In this document: positions 39,639-49,703 of the stretch, one piece after another
How the letters are laid out: every line of letters begins with the position of its first letter
How positions within the stretch are numbered: position 1 is the first letter of the stretch
Assembly: GCF_036784765.1 (NCBI RefSeq)
Contig: NZ_CP136651.1
Coordinates: 2,976,001 to 3,040,000, forward strand
DNA from: Novosphingobium sp. ZN18A2
Lineage (GTDB): Bacteria; Pseudomonadota; Alphaproteobacteria; Sphingomonadales; Sphingomonadaceae
Length of the DNA: 64,000 nucleotides
Direction: 5' to 3'
Notes under the pieces: generated by a model
Seen by the model: only the letters and a program-made list of their open reading frames with translations
Database searches by the model: none
Told to the model about the DNA's origin: nothing
Position numbers and translations under genes: made by a program

Positions 39639-40058
39639 CTAGCGGAACACGTCCACCGTGCCGCGCCCCTTCGGATCGGGGCCAAAGCGGTTATCGCCCG
39701 GCGTGCCGTCAAGCAGCATCAGCACCAGCAGCGCGAACCACCCGAAAAACGGGATCAGCACCAGCAGCATAAGCCAGCCGGTGCGGTTCTGATCGTGCAG
39801 CCGGCGGACCGAAACCGCGAGCCACGGCACCACGCTCACCAGCCAGAACACACTGGAAATCCCGTTGCCCAGCGGCGTAAGCGACCGGTGCACGGAAATC
39901 GACATCGGGCCGCGCACCACGTTGTCGTTGTATCCGAACAGGCCCGCGATCACGACCATGACGATCCAGTAGAACAGCCAGAACATCCAGTATTCCAGCC
40001 GCCGCGACCGTCCGCCAAAGTCGAAATAGCGGCGATAGGGTTCGATCATCCAGTGCAT
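39639..40058 (-). CDS. DUF805 membrane protein (copy 1)
   Basis: A 139-residue inner-membrane protein of the DUF805 family. It begins MHWMIEPYRRYFDFGGRSRRLEYWMFWLFYWIVMVVIAGL and contains the family RRLHDQNRTGWLMLLVLIPFFGW. Four membrane helices are predicted. The C-terminus GDNRFGPDPKGRGTVDVFR is typical. Function unknown. It is a diverged duplicate of the next gene upstream, 28 bases apart on the same strand. The start at 40058 is the family N-terminus. Confidence 0.9.
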   Translation of the reverse strand: MHWMIEPYRRYFDFGGRSRRLEYWMFWLFYWIVMVVIAGLFGYNDNVVRGPMSISVHRSLTPLGNGISSVFWLVSVVPWLAVSVRRLHDQNRTGWLMLLVLIPFFGWFALLVLMLLDGTPGDNRFGPDPKGRGTVDVFR

Positions 40059-40086
40059 GGCGCTCTCCGGCTGTGGCTGCGGCGCG

Positions 40087-40512
40087 TCAGGCGAAAACGT
40101 CCGCGCTTGTCGGGTCCTTGGGGTCCGGGCCGTATCGGTTGGGTCCGCGCGTTCCTTCAAGCAGCATGAAGATCAGAACCACCAGCGCGCCCACATAGGG
40201 AACGAAGTTCAGCAGGACCATCCAGCCCGACCGGTCCTGATCGTGAAAGCGGCGGACCTGCACCGCGATCGACGGGATGAAGCTGCCGATCGCGAAGATC
40301 GTAACCAGCGCCGCGCCCAGCCAGAACGATGCCCCCGGCGATGCGGCGGGCGCGCCTTCCAGTTCGCCCATGGAAAAGCCGCCCATCATCATCAGCGCGA
40401 TGCCAACCGCATAGACGATGAAATAGAGCAGCACGAACATCCAGTATTCCCTGCGCCGCGACCGGCCGGAAAAATCGGCATAGCGCCAAAACGGCATCAG
40501 CATCCATTCCAT
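40087..40512 (-). CDS. DUF805 membrane protein (copy 2)
   Basis: A 141-residue paralogue of the downstream gene, with the same plan: MEWMLMPFWRYADFSGRSRRREYWMFVLLYFIVYAVGIAL, VRRFHDQDRSGWMVLLNFVPYVG, and the tail RGPNRYGPDPKDPTSADVFA. The ATG at 40512 is preferred over 40518 because the AGGGGG Shine-Dalgarno sequence abuts the latter. First of the tandem pair. Function unknown. Confidence 0.88.
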   Translation of the reverse strand: MEWMLMPFWRYADFSGRSRRREYWMFVLLYFIVYAVGIALMMMGGFSMGELEGAPAASPGASFWLGAALVTIFAIGSFIPSIAVQVRRFHDQDRSGWMVLLNFVPYVGALVVLIFMLLEGTRGPNRYGPDPKDPTSADVFA

Positions 40513-40671
40513 GGTCATTCCCCCTGTGCAGGCCGCCCTTCAGGCGGCGCATGGGCGGAATCATCCACGATTTGGTTGCATTGGCAAGGGGAACGGACCC
40601 CCTGCGCGGACCTGTCAACCGCGCGCGAACCGAACGCTCCGCACGAATCCGGCAATCCCACGCAACTTCCG

Positions 40672-40974
40672 TTATTCCTTGCGAAGATCCTCGCGGATAT
40701 CGCCCAGACGGTCATAGATGCCGAAAAACACCATATAGACTTCCATGAGAACGCGCCAGAACAGCACGCCAAAACCGAAACCGACCACCGAAAGAAGAAT
40801 CGTCCCCACACCGGTGGCGAAACTGTAGCGCATCATCCCCAGCGCCCCGGCAAACGTAATCAGGGCAAAGATCGCCATGCCGACGAGCCCAAGCCAGTAT
40901 ATGATCTTTATGACTTTTGGTGTGACGAGCTTTTCAAAATTTCCGAGATCGGAAATCGAGAAGTCTTTTTCCAT
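40672..40974 (-). CDS. DUF4282 small membrane protein
   Basis: A 100-residue protein with two membrane helices (IIYWLGLVGMAIFALITFAGALG at about 23-45 and TGVGTILLSVVGFGFGVLFWRVLMEVYMVFFGIYDRLGDI at about 54-93). The ending WRVLMEVYMVFFGIYDRLGDIRE is the DUF4282 hallmark. Function unknown. Base composition is slightly less GC-rich than its neighbours. It stands alone between the DUF805 pair and the TonB receptor. Confidence 0.82.
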   Translation of the reverse strand: MEKDFSISDLGNFEKLVTPKVIKIIYWLGLVGMAIFALITFAGALGMMRYSFATGVGTILLSVVGFGFGVLFWRVLMEVYMVFFGIYDRLGDIREDLRKE

Positions 40975-41122
40975 TTATTTCCCCAGTTCTGCACACATTT
41001 GCGCGTACAGTGGATGGCAACATCCGTGGAAGAAATAGTCAACTGCCAACAGGAGTTTTATAAATCCAGAATGGAAGGGACGATAGCCCCTCCCACCCTG
41101 GATAACTATTCGATCACTTCGA

Positions 41123-43735
41123 TCAGAAACGCACCCGCACCGTGCCGCCATAGGTGCGCGGCTGGCTGGTGTAGCCCGAAATGGAGCCGGGCTGCGCAAC
41201 CGAATCGAACACCGATACCAGGTACCGGTTGTCGAGCAGGTTGCGCGCCCACGCGGTCAGTTCCACGCCGTTGTGAAGCGCAAGCGTGGCCGACAGGTTC
41301 ATGTCGTCGACCTCGCGCCGGAACGGGCGCGCCGCGGCGATTGCCGCCGCCGTGCCGCCCGAAAGGAAGCCCGGCAGCCCTTCGATGATCTGCACCGGCG
41401 ATTCATAGTGGAAGTCGCCACGCAGGATCAGGTTGTTGCGCCCGATCGGCTGGTTCCAGCTGGCGGTCCAGGTGGCGGAAATCGCGGGGATGCCCGCCGG
41501 TTTGGTGCCCGAAAGGTCGCCCACCGCAGAGAACCGGAAGTCATCATACTTCGGATCGAGGTAGGTGACGGACAGGCCCAGCGTCAGCGGTGTTGCCGGG
41601 CGCACCGTGCCTTCGAATTCGAAGCCCTTGACCGATTCCTTGCCCGCGTTGGCAAGCTGGAAGCCGGTGCCGGTGAACACGTTGGACTGGAAGCCCTTGA
41701 TGTCCTGCTTGAACGCCGCGAAATTCAGCGTGGCGATGCCCCAGTCGGCCTTCAGCCCGAATTCCCAGACGGACGAGTTTTCCGGCCCGGCGAAGCGCGA
41801 ACCATACGTCTGGTTGGGCATCGTCAGCCCCGCCGCGCCCAACGCCGCGGCGTCTGACGCCAGCGGACGGCTATCGCGCGAGAGGTTGACCGAACTGGCC
41901 TTGAAGCCCGTCGCATAGGACAAATAGACGTTCACGTGGCGCGTCACGTCATAGGCGGCGCGGGCGATGTACGTGAACTTGTCGTCGTTGGTCCGCCCCG
42001 GCTCCACCGCGTTGGGCAGGTTCAGGAACGGCGGCAGGAACTGGAACGCCTTCAGCGGCGCCAGCGGGTTCGCCGCGGGGTTGTTGGCGTTGGCCGCGGC
42101 ATAGGCCGCCGCGTCCGCCGACGAAAGCCCCTGCCCCAGTGCGCCATCATAGAGCAACTGCTGGCGGAAAGGCGCATAGGCGGGCGAATCGAGGTCTATG
42201 CCAGAGAACACGTCGGTCGATTGCACGTTCGTGGCAAAGTGCTTCGTATCGGTGGTGTAGTTGACGCCGCCCGTCAGCGTCAGCCCCTCGACCGGCTTGA
42301 GGTCCACCTGGCCGAACAGCGAAAACGCCTCGTCCTTCAGGGTATAGCGTTCGTCCAGCCCCTGGCCCGCCGCGAAGAACTGGCCCTGGTATTTCGCCGG
42401 ATCGCCTTCCAGCGTGCCCAGGATCGTCTCCAGCGTGGGAACGTCGAGCGCGCCGCCGGTGGCCCCCTGGATCAGCGCATTGCCATAGGGACGGAACTGC
42501 GTGCCGTCCTGGATCTGGTTCGCCTGGTCGATATGCTCGTTGAAATAATAGGCGCCGAACAGCCCGTTCAGCGGCCCGTCGAAATCGGTCGCGGCGCGCA
42601 GCTCCTGCGTGAAGGTCTTGATCCGCAGGTTCTGGTAGTTGCGGCCCAGCAGGTCGGCGCTGGTGAAATCCGAATCCTGGTTGGTCACCGCGTTGGTGCG
42701 GCGATAGGCGGTGATGCTGGTCAGCGTCACCGGGCCGGCGGTGTAATCGACCTGGCCCGAAAGACCCCAGTTTTCGATATCGTTGGTCGAATCGAAATTG
42801 TCATAGACCTTGTTCGCGAAGATTTCGTTCGGCGCGTTCACGTTGCCGCCCAGCGCGCGCACGATCTGCGTGGCCTGCGAGGGCCGGAGGTTCACGACGC
42901 CGCAGCAGTTTTCGTCAATCTTGCCGTAATCGCCGATGATCCGGACCTTGAGATCGCTCGACGGTTCGAACAGCAACTGGCCGCGCGTGAACCAGCGGTT
43001 TCGCTCGTTCGTGTCGCTGCCGGTGCCCAGATCGTGGTTATAGCCGTCGCGCTTGTTCACGCCCGCCGCCAGGCTGAAGGCCACCGCGTCGGTTATCGGG
43101 CCGGTGACCATGCCTTTCGCGACCATGGCGTTATAGTTGCCATAGCTCGCTTCCAGGTTACCGCCGAACCGGAACTGCGGTTCCTTGGTGATGATCGAGA
43201 TCACGCCGACAGACGCGTTCTTGCCGAACAGCGTGGACTGCGGACCGCGCAGCACCTCTATCCGCGAAACATCGGGAAAATCGGCGATCTGCGCGGCCGA
43301 GCGAGAGCGATAGACGCCGTCGATGAACACGCCGACCGACGGTTCGATACCCGCGTTGTTGGCCCCGTTGCCGAAGCCGCGGATGATGAAGTTGGTGTTC
43401 GCGCTCGATTGCAGCTGCGTGACGCGCAGCGACGGCACGACGCTGGTCAGGTCTTTCAGGTCGCGGATCTGCGCCTGTTCCAGCGTCTTCTCGCCGGTTA
43501 CGCTGACGGCCACCGGCGTGTCCTGCAGGGTCTGCGCGCGCTTGGTGGCGGTAACGACGATCTCGTTGCCGTCGCTCGGCTGCGTGTCGGCCGTGGCGCT
43601 GTCCTGCGCGGGAGTATCCTGCGCGGGGGCATCCTGCGCCATGGCCGGGGCCACGGCAGCAATCGAAAGGCTCGCCGCTCCGGCAAGGAACATGGCACGC
43701 ATACGGCCGCGATGGCCGGCGGAATCGAATTTCAT
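41123..43735 (-). CDS. TonB-dependent outer-membrane receptor
   Basis: An 870-residue receptor. The signal peptide is MKFDSAGHRGRMRAMFLAGAASLSIAAVAPAMA (about 1-33). A short repeat of A-Q-D-T/A-P follows (QDAPAQDTPAQDSA), then the TonB box EIVVTATKRAQTLQDTPVAVSV, plug motifs NFIIRGFGNG and EPSVGVFIDGVYRSR, VLRGPQSTLFGKNASVGVISIIT, and a barrel ending with TYGGTVRVRF. This subfamily is abundant in sphingomonads; the ligand is unknown and no catabolic genes adjoin. The start at 43735 restores the signal peptide; the reading from 43915 passes through the promoter. Confidence 0.93.
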   Translation of the reverse strand: MKFDSAGHRGRMRAMFLAGAASLSIAAVAPAMAQDAPAQDTPAQDSATADTQPSDGNEIVVTATKRAQTLQDTPVAVSVTGEKTLEQAQIRDLKDLTSVVPSLRVTQLQSSANTNFIIRGFGNGANNAGIEPSVGVFIDGVYRSRSAAQIADFPDVSRIEVLRGPQSTLFGKNASVGVISIITKEPQFRFGGNLEASYGNYNAMVAKGMVTGPITDAVAFSLAAGVNKRDGYNHDLGTGSDTNERNRWFTRGQLLFEPSSDLKVRIIGDYGKIDENCCGVVNLRPSQATQIVRALGGNVNAPNEIFANKVYDNFDSTNDIENWGLSGQVDYTAGPVTLTSITAYRRTNAVTNQDSDFTSADLLGRNYQNLRIKTFTQELRAATDFDGPLNGLFGAYYFNEHIDQANQIQDGTQFRPYGNALIQGATGGALDVPTLETILGTLEGDPAKYQGQFFAAGQGLDERYTLKDEAFSLFGQVDLKPVEGLTLTGGVNYTTDTKHFATNVQSTDVFSGIDLDSPAYAPFRQQLLYDGALGQGLSSADAAAYAAANANNPAANPLAPLKAFQFLPPFLNLPNAVEPGRTNDDKFTYIARAAYDVTRHVNVYLSYATGFKASSVNLSRDSRPLASDAAALGAAGLTMPNQTYGSRFAGPENSSVWEFGLKADWGIATLNFAAFKQDIKGFQSNVFTGTGFQLANAGKESVKGFEFEGTVRPATPLTLGLSVTYLDPKYDDFRFSAVGDLSGTKPAGIPAISATWTASWNQPIGRNNLILRGDFHYESPVQIIEGLPGFLSGGTAAAIAAARPFRREVDDMNLSATLALHNGVELTAWARNLLDNRYLVSVFDSVAQPGSISGYTSQPRTYGGTVRVRF

Positions 43736-43890
43736 GGGTCTGGATACCTTCTCGTCACATCCGGAATGTGGCCGGGGGATCGGGCCGTTCCACGGCTCTC
43801 GCACCTCCCCCTTCCTGCGCGCGTCCGTAAAAGCGCGCCGTGCATGATACAATGATACACGGGTGCAAGTGACGGAAAAAGGTATGCATA

Positions 43891-43906
43891 GTTGCGCATA
43901 TGCAAC
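43891..43906. promoter_or_regulatory. Palindromic operator candidate GTTGC-N6-GCAAC upstream of the second TonB receptor
   Basis: GTTGCGCATATGCAAC, 15 of 16 bases identical to the site at 5075-5090. It lies about 155 bases upstream of the receptor start at 43735 and 120 bases upstream of typA on the other strand. A tandem ATGATACA repeat (about 43846-43860) lies between site and receptor gene. Otherwise the 292-base gap shows no gene. Confidence 0.5.
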
Positions 43907-44027
43907 ACGGGGCATGGCCGAGGCGTCCTCGCGGCTTGCCGTTCGGGGGGTTTGCCGCTAAGCGCGCCCGCAAAGATGGCGGGTCCGATGGGCCGGCCGA
44001 TACCCCCTGCACGAAAGCACCGTTTCC

Positions 44028-45857
<1,830 letters not shown>

Positions 45858-45900
45858 CACGCCACCTTTTCCAAGGCTCGCCCCGCTGCGAACAGGGCGC

Positions 45901-45961
45901 GCTGACAAATTCCTCGCTGAACGAGCGTCCGCTATCGAGGCGTCCGGAATGCCGCCTCAAC
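45901..45961. repeat. 61-bp dispersed repeat, left copy
   Basis: About 51 of 61 bases match the copy at 46923-46983 in the same orientation, with core GAGCGTCCGCTATCG. Similarity continues further downstream in both (GTCGGG...GGC.GCTGCCG.CGCGC). The two copies bracket roughly 1 kb that contains the AT-rich gene, hairpins and no other gene. Short AAFRTPR-type reading frames on the other strand are artefacts of this repeat. Confidence 0.8.
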
Positions 45962-46008
45962 GAACGGAATGTTGGGGAATGTCGGGAGGCAGCTGCCGTC
46001 GCGCAATG

Positions 46009-46052
46009 CCCACCCCCAACCCCTCCCGCAAGCGGGAGGGGTTGGGGGTGGG
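46009..46052. repeat. Perfect 21-bp inverted repeat with 2-base loop
   Basis: The arms are 46009-46029 and 46032-46052, rich in C on the left and G on the right, around AA. It is the full-length form of the element seen at 16333-16366 and, degenerate, inside the acylase gene. It could act as a strong terminator-like structure after typA, though it has no T-run. Confidence 0.9.
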
Positions 46053-46078
46053 GAGCAGCTTCGCCCCCTTCGCCCGTC

Positions 46079-46324
46079 ATCCCAGCGGAAGCTGGGATCG
46101 CTCACGTCAAGGCGAGATGCTCGAAAACGTCGCTCCACACTGGATTGGCATTCTCGATCAGTTCCATTTTCCATGCCCGTGCGACGTTGCATGACACGAG
46201 CGGGCAAATCAGAAGTACCCCCCGACATACAGAACGCCATCGCTTGTTGGCCATGATATAGACCCAGCCGCCCACAGCAGTTTGCCAGCACGGAGCCGAC
46301 AGCGATCCCAGCTTTCGCTGGGAT
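46079..46324. repeat. Inverted pair of REP-like hairpins
   Basis: ATCCCAGC-GGAA-GCTGGGAT at 46079-46098 and ATCCCAGC-TTTC-GCTGGGAT at 46305-46324, in opposite orientation and about 205 bases apart. They belong to the family between ligU and ligI. The DNA between them has no convincing reading frame. From 46325 to 46522 I see no gene either, only the lead-in to the AT-rich frame. Confidence 0.8.
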
Positions 46325-46522
46325 GACGGGTGCGGGAGGGGAAACGTCCGCAAGGACCTCTGATCTTGCCCCGCAATATATAGTCTGCTTCGCTACGCCC
46401 TAAGGGCTCCGCCACGCGCGCCATTGCTTCAACCGCGCTGATGCGCAAAAAACCGCCAAGCCCTAATCCCAGCTGGGGGTCGCATCAGATGCTCGAGATA
46501 AAATTGCCCCGGAGTCTCCGCC

Positions 46523-46912
46523 ATGCTGATTTTCTTAAGGCGAAGTGCAACAATTTGGATGATAAATTTTTTAGGTATAATAGCAACATATCTTACCACG
46601 AGGTTACATTCGATTTCATATATAGCTTTGCCAATATTTTTAGTGTTAATGACAACTTTCTTATATTCTCTGCATCTAATGCTTAGGGTTTCTAGGATAA
46701 AAGAGGTATTTTTTTATTCCTTAGGAAGGATTTCTGTTTTCCCAATTTGGATTGGAATGATTTTTCTCGCTGGCTTCCCAAATATCCAATCGTCATTGCT
46801 TGGGGATATAATTTCAGTTCTTATATTTTTATCAGCATTTTTATTTGTTGTTTTTGGACCTGGATTCATATCACCTCCATCCCAATTTGATACATTTGAT
46901 ATATCCGAGTGA
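46523..46912 (+). CDS. AT-rich orphan membrane protein
   Basis: A 129-residue very hydrophobic protein with about four membrane helices (ATIWMINFLGIIATYLTT; ISYIALPIFLVLMTTFLYSLHLML; RISVFPIWIGMIFLAGFP; IISVLIFLSAFLFVVFGPGF) and a short acidic end. I do not recognise it. GGAG lies 8 bases before the ATG. The 46500-46915 stretch is strikingly AT-rich, with A/T-ending codons, unlike every neighbour, which is a strong sign of recent transfer. It sits between two copies of the dispersed repeat. An overlapping frame from 46441 is less plausible. Whether it is expressed is unknown. Confidence 0.6.
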   Translation: MLIFLRRSATIWMINFLGIIATYLTTRLHSISYIALPIFLVLMTTFLYSLHLMLRVSRIKEVFFYSLGRISVFPIWIGMIFLAGFPNIQSSLLGDIISVLIFLSAFLFVVFGPGFISPPSQFDTFDISE

Positions 46913-46922
46913 ATTAGAGCAC

Positions 46923-46983
46923 GTTGACCAATTACTCGCTAAATGAGCGTCCGCTATCGGGGCGTCCGAAAGGCAGCCCCAAC
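46923..46983. repeat. 61-bp dispersed repeat, right copy
   Basis: Direct copy of the 45901-45961 element, beginning 10 bases after the stop of the AT-rich gene. The rest of the 429-base gap to 47341 holds the remaining repeat sequence, a CGTCAAC-type duplication near 47165-47179, and inverted TGAACGAAA/TTTCGTTCA (47216-47224 and 47254-47262) upstream of the next gene. Confidence 0.8.
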
Positions 46984-47341
46984 TACCGGCGTGTCGGGGG
47001 CTGGCTGCCGCCGCGCGGGTGTCTGAGCGCCCTTTCCTACACACCTGCCCCCATGCGAAAGACGGCAACGCTCTTTCTCATGGTCGATCGCTGCAACCGC
47101 GCGCTTCGCGGAACGGTTGTCTGTGCCCGGCGCCGGCCTCTGCCGGGTTTTCGCGCAAGGCACCGTCAACACCGTCAACTTCGCTCCGCTCCATTCATAC
47201 AACTTTCGACAAACCTGAACGAAAGCTGCGAGGGTTGCTCCGACCCCGTTCAGTTTCGTTCATGTACAAAGAGGTCAAGCTGAACGACCGGACCGTTTTC
47301 CGGCTTCGGCCAACCAGGGAAACGAATACGGAGCAACGACC

Positions 47342-47731
47342 ATGAAAAGCATTCTTGCAAAGACTTCGCTGGGCGCCGCGGTTGCCGCGATGTCCCTTGC
47401 CACGATGGCCCCGGCCGCGCAGGCCCGCGATTACGACCGCCACCACGGCGGCGACACCACGGGCGCCGCGATTGCCGGCGGGATCATCGGCCTGGCGCTG
47501 GGCGCGATCATCGCCAGCTCGTCAAACGATCATGACCGCTATCGCGACGGCCGCTATAACTATGGCAACAACGGCTACGCCTATGGCGACTACGTCTATC
47601 GCGACGGATATTACTGGGACCGGAACGGCCACCGCTACAACCGCCGCGAGATGGAACGCCACCGTCGCGACTATTACCAGCGCCGCGGATACGACAACCG
47701 GTACCAGGGCTATTACGGTCGCGGGTACTGA
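47342..47731 (+). CDS. Secreted glycine-zipper, tyrosine-rich protein (copy 1)
   Basis: A 129-residue protein: signal peptide (MKSILAKTSLGAAVAAMSLATMAPAAQA, about 1-28), a DYDRHHGGD spacer, one glycine-zipper-like hydrophobic helix (TTGAAIAGGIIGLALGAIIASSS, about 39-61), then a Tyr/Arg/Gly-rich tail (YRDGRYNYGNNGYAYGDYVYRDGYYWDRNGHRYN). It probably inserts in or coats the envelope. It shares architecture with the next gene but little tail sequence. The TGAACGAAA inverted repeat upstream may be a regulator site. No family-level function is known to me. Confidence 0.78.
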   Translation: MKSILAKTSLGAAVAAMSLATMAPAAQARDYDRHHGGDTTGAAIAGGIIGLALGAIIASSSNDHDRYRDGRYNYGNNGYAYGDYVYRDGYYWDRNGHRYNRREMERHRRDYYQRRGYDNRYQGYYGRGY

Positions 47732-47936
47732 TGAAACTGCCGATCCCGGAACCCCGGGGGCAAACGGGGGCGGAACCGCCCGGCGTGGTTCCGCCCTTCG
47801 TTCGGCCGTGCCCGGGGGCCGGTATCCGGTCCGCGCCGGGGGAACGGTTAACAGCCGGTTCAGAGCCCCTGGCGCATGAAGCGAAGGTAACCGTCGCCGC
47901 GCCCCGACCTTGCGCGGCGAACGGGGGAGACACACG

Positions 47937-48353
47937 ATGAACATCCTTGGCAAAGCAACACTCGCCGCAGGAATGGGCGCAATGGCGCTGGCCGTTGCCG
48001 CACCCGCGCAGGCGCGCGACCATTACCGCCATCGTGGCGGCGGAGACGACGCCGCCATCGCGATCGGTGCGGGCATTGTCGGCCTTGCTGTGGGCGCGGC
48101 GATCGCGTCTTCGGACGACGACGACGGATATTATTACGACGGACCGCGCGGATATTATTACGGACCGACCTATTACCCGGCCTATCCGGTCTATCCCGCC
48201 TACCCCGCGTATCGCGGATACTATTACCAGTCCTATCCGGCCTATCGCGGTTATTACCGCGATCATTGGCGTCACGAACGGCGCGAAGATCGCCGCGAAT
48301 GGCGGCGCGAAGGCCGGCGCGACTATCACCGCGATTACCGCCGCGGACATTGA
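47937..48353 (+). CDS. Secreted glycine-zipper, tyrosine-rich protein (copy 2)
   Basis: A 138-residue protein with the plan of the preceding gene: signal peptide (NILGKATLAAGMGAMALAVAAPAQA), DHYRHRGGGDDA spacer, glycine-zipper helix (AIAIGAGIVGLAVGAAIASSDDDD), a Tyr/Pro repeat region (YYGPTYYPAYPVYPAYPAYRGYY) and a strongly basic Arg/His end (RHERREDRREWRREGRRDYHRDYRRGH). The tail resembles RcnB-like periplasmic proteins in composition. The start at 47937 is set by GGGGGAG upstream. Function unknown; envelope or metal-related roles are guesses. Confidence 0.78.
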   Translation: MNILGKATLAAGMGAMALAVAAPAQARDHYRHRGGGDDAAIAIGAGIVGLAVGAAIASSDDDDGYYYDGPRGYYYGPTYYPAYPVYPAYPAYRGYYYQSYPAYRGYYRDHWRHERREDRREWRREGRRDYHRDYRRGH

Positions 48354-48476
48354 GCGTTCCCTGGAGGTGCGCGCCGGGCAAAGTGTGGCACGGCGCGCAC
48401 ATGGGACGCCCTTCGGGCCGCGCGGGTGAGAACTTTTCCTGACAATTGGACAGAACGCGGCTATGGGCCGCTGACC

Positions 48477-49661
48477 ATGCCCGCCAGTATCAATTCCCGT
48501 ATCCCGTCCGAAACCTCGGACCTGCGCGTCGCGCTGTTCAGCGGCAACTACAACATGGTTGCCGACGGACCGACGCAGGCGCTCAACCGCCTTGTCGGCC
48601 ACCTGCTGCGCCACGGCGCGGCGGTGCGCGTCTATGCGCCGACGATCCCCAACCCGGCCGTCGAAGCGACGGGCGACCTTGTCAGCCTGCCGTCCTTCGC
48701 CATTCCGGGCCGCAGCGAATACCGCGTGACGATGGGCCTCCAGCCGCACATCCGGCGCGACCTGAAGGAATTCGCGCCCAACGTGCTGCACGTGTCCTCA
48801 CCCGATCCGGCGGGCCACCGCGCGGTAAGCTGGGCGCGCAAGCGCGATATCGCGGTGCTCACATCGGTCCACACGCGCTTCGAAACCTATCCGCGCTATT
48901 ACAACCTGGCCTTTACCGAACCGCTGCTGGAAGCCCTGCTGCGCCGCTTCTATCGCCGGGCGGACGCGCTTGTCGCGCCTTCGGAATCGATGGCGCAGGT
49001 GCTGCGCGACCAGCGCATGAACTATGACATCGGCATCTGGTCGCGCGGGGTCGACCGCGATGTGTTCAACCCCGGCCGCCGCAGCATGGAATGGCGCCGG
49101 GAACAGGGCTTCGGCGACGACGAGATCGTGATCGGCTTTTTCAGCCGGCTGGTCATGGAAAAGGGGCTGGACGTCTTTTCCGACGCGGTCGACGAACTGC
49201 GGCGCAAAGGCGTGAAGCATCGCGTGCTGGTGGTCGGCGAAGGCCCCGCGCGCGAATGGTTCCAGAACCGCCTGCCCAATGCCGTGTTTACCGGCTATCG
49301 CGGCGGCGCGGACCTTGCGACCTCTGTCGCCAGCATGGACCTGCTGTTCTTCCCGTCGATCACCGAAACCTTCGGTAACGTGACGCTGGAAGCCATGGCC
49401 TGCGGGTTGCCGGTCGTCGCCGCACAAGCCACAGGCAGCGAAAGCCTTGTGGACGACCACGTTTCGGGCCGGTTGATCCGGCCGGGCGCGATCCACCAGT
49501 ATGCCGATGCACTGCAGGCTTACGTTACCGACGCGGACCTGCGCCGCCGGCACGGCGCGGCGGGGGAACAGCGCAGCCTGGAATTCAGTTGGGACCGGAT
49601 CAACCAGTCGGTCGCTGACACCTACCTGAGGCTCGTCCGGCAACGGGCATTGCGCAGCTGA
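48477..49661 (+). CDS. GT4-family glycosyltransferase (mannosyl- or sulfoquinovosyltransferase-like)
   Basis: A 394-residue GT-B glycosyltransferase. N-terminal domain: RVALFSGNYNMVADGPTQALNRLVGHLLRHGAAVRVYAP. Middle: HVSSPDPAGHRAVSWARKRDIAVLTSVHTRFETYPRYY. C-terminal nucleotide-sugar domain: GFFSRLVMEKGLDVF, VVGEGPAR and FFPSITETFGNVTLEAMACGLPVVA, which contains the E-x7-E motif. The closest type is GDP-mannose-dependent lipid mannosyltransferase or UDP-sulfoquinovose diacylglycerol transferase. Sphingomonad glycosphingolipids or other glycolipids are candidate products. The start at 48477 is preferred to 48426 for conservation. No other glycan genes adjoin. Confidence 0.9.
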   Translation: MPASINSRIPSETSDLRVALFSGNYNMVADGPTQALNRLVGHLLRHGAAVRVYAPTIPNPAVEATGDLVSLPSFAIPGRSEYRVTMGLQPHIRRDLKEFAPNVLHVSSPDPAGHRAVSWARKRDIAVLTSVHTRFETYPRYYNLAFTEPLLEALLRRFYRRADALVAPSESMAQVLRDQRMNYDIGIWSRGVDRDVFNPGRRSMEWRREQGFGDDEIVIGFFSRLVMEKGLDVFSDAVDELRRKGVKHRVLVVGEGPAREWFQNRLPNAVFTGYRGGADLATSVASMDLLFFPSITETFGNVTLEAMACGLPVVAAQATGSESLVDDHVSGRLIRPGAIHQYADALQAYVTDADLRRRHGAAGEQRSLEFSWDRINQSVADTYLRLVRQRALRS

Positions 49662-49703
49662 CGGCAAGGATTTTGGCAGCAAACGCTGTCAGCATCGGGC
49701 CGT

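Noticed and set aside
40057..41388. 443-codon plus-strand frame through the DUF805/DUF4282 genes
   Set aside because: It is antisense to three supported genes and has a His/Arg/Pro-rich random composition.
46441..46686. 81-codon frame starting before the AT-rich gene
   Set aside because: It overlaps the four-helix frame at 46523, has no coherent membrane or domain pattern, and lacks a better ribosome binding site.
47161..47341. EcfG-type general stress promoter (GGAAC...CGTT) before the Tyr-rich secreted gene
   Set aside because: No GGAAC with correctly spaced CGTT could be found, only TGAACGAAA repeats.
45858..47341. CRISPR array in the repeat-rich gap
   Set aside because: Repeats are few, unevenly spaced and palindromic or dispersed; no regular spacers and no cas genes.
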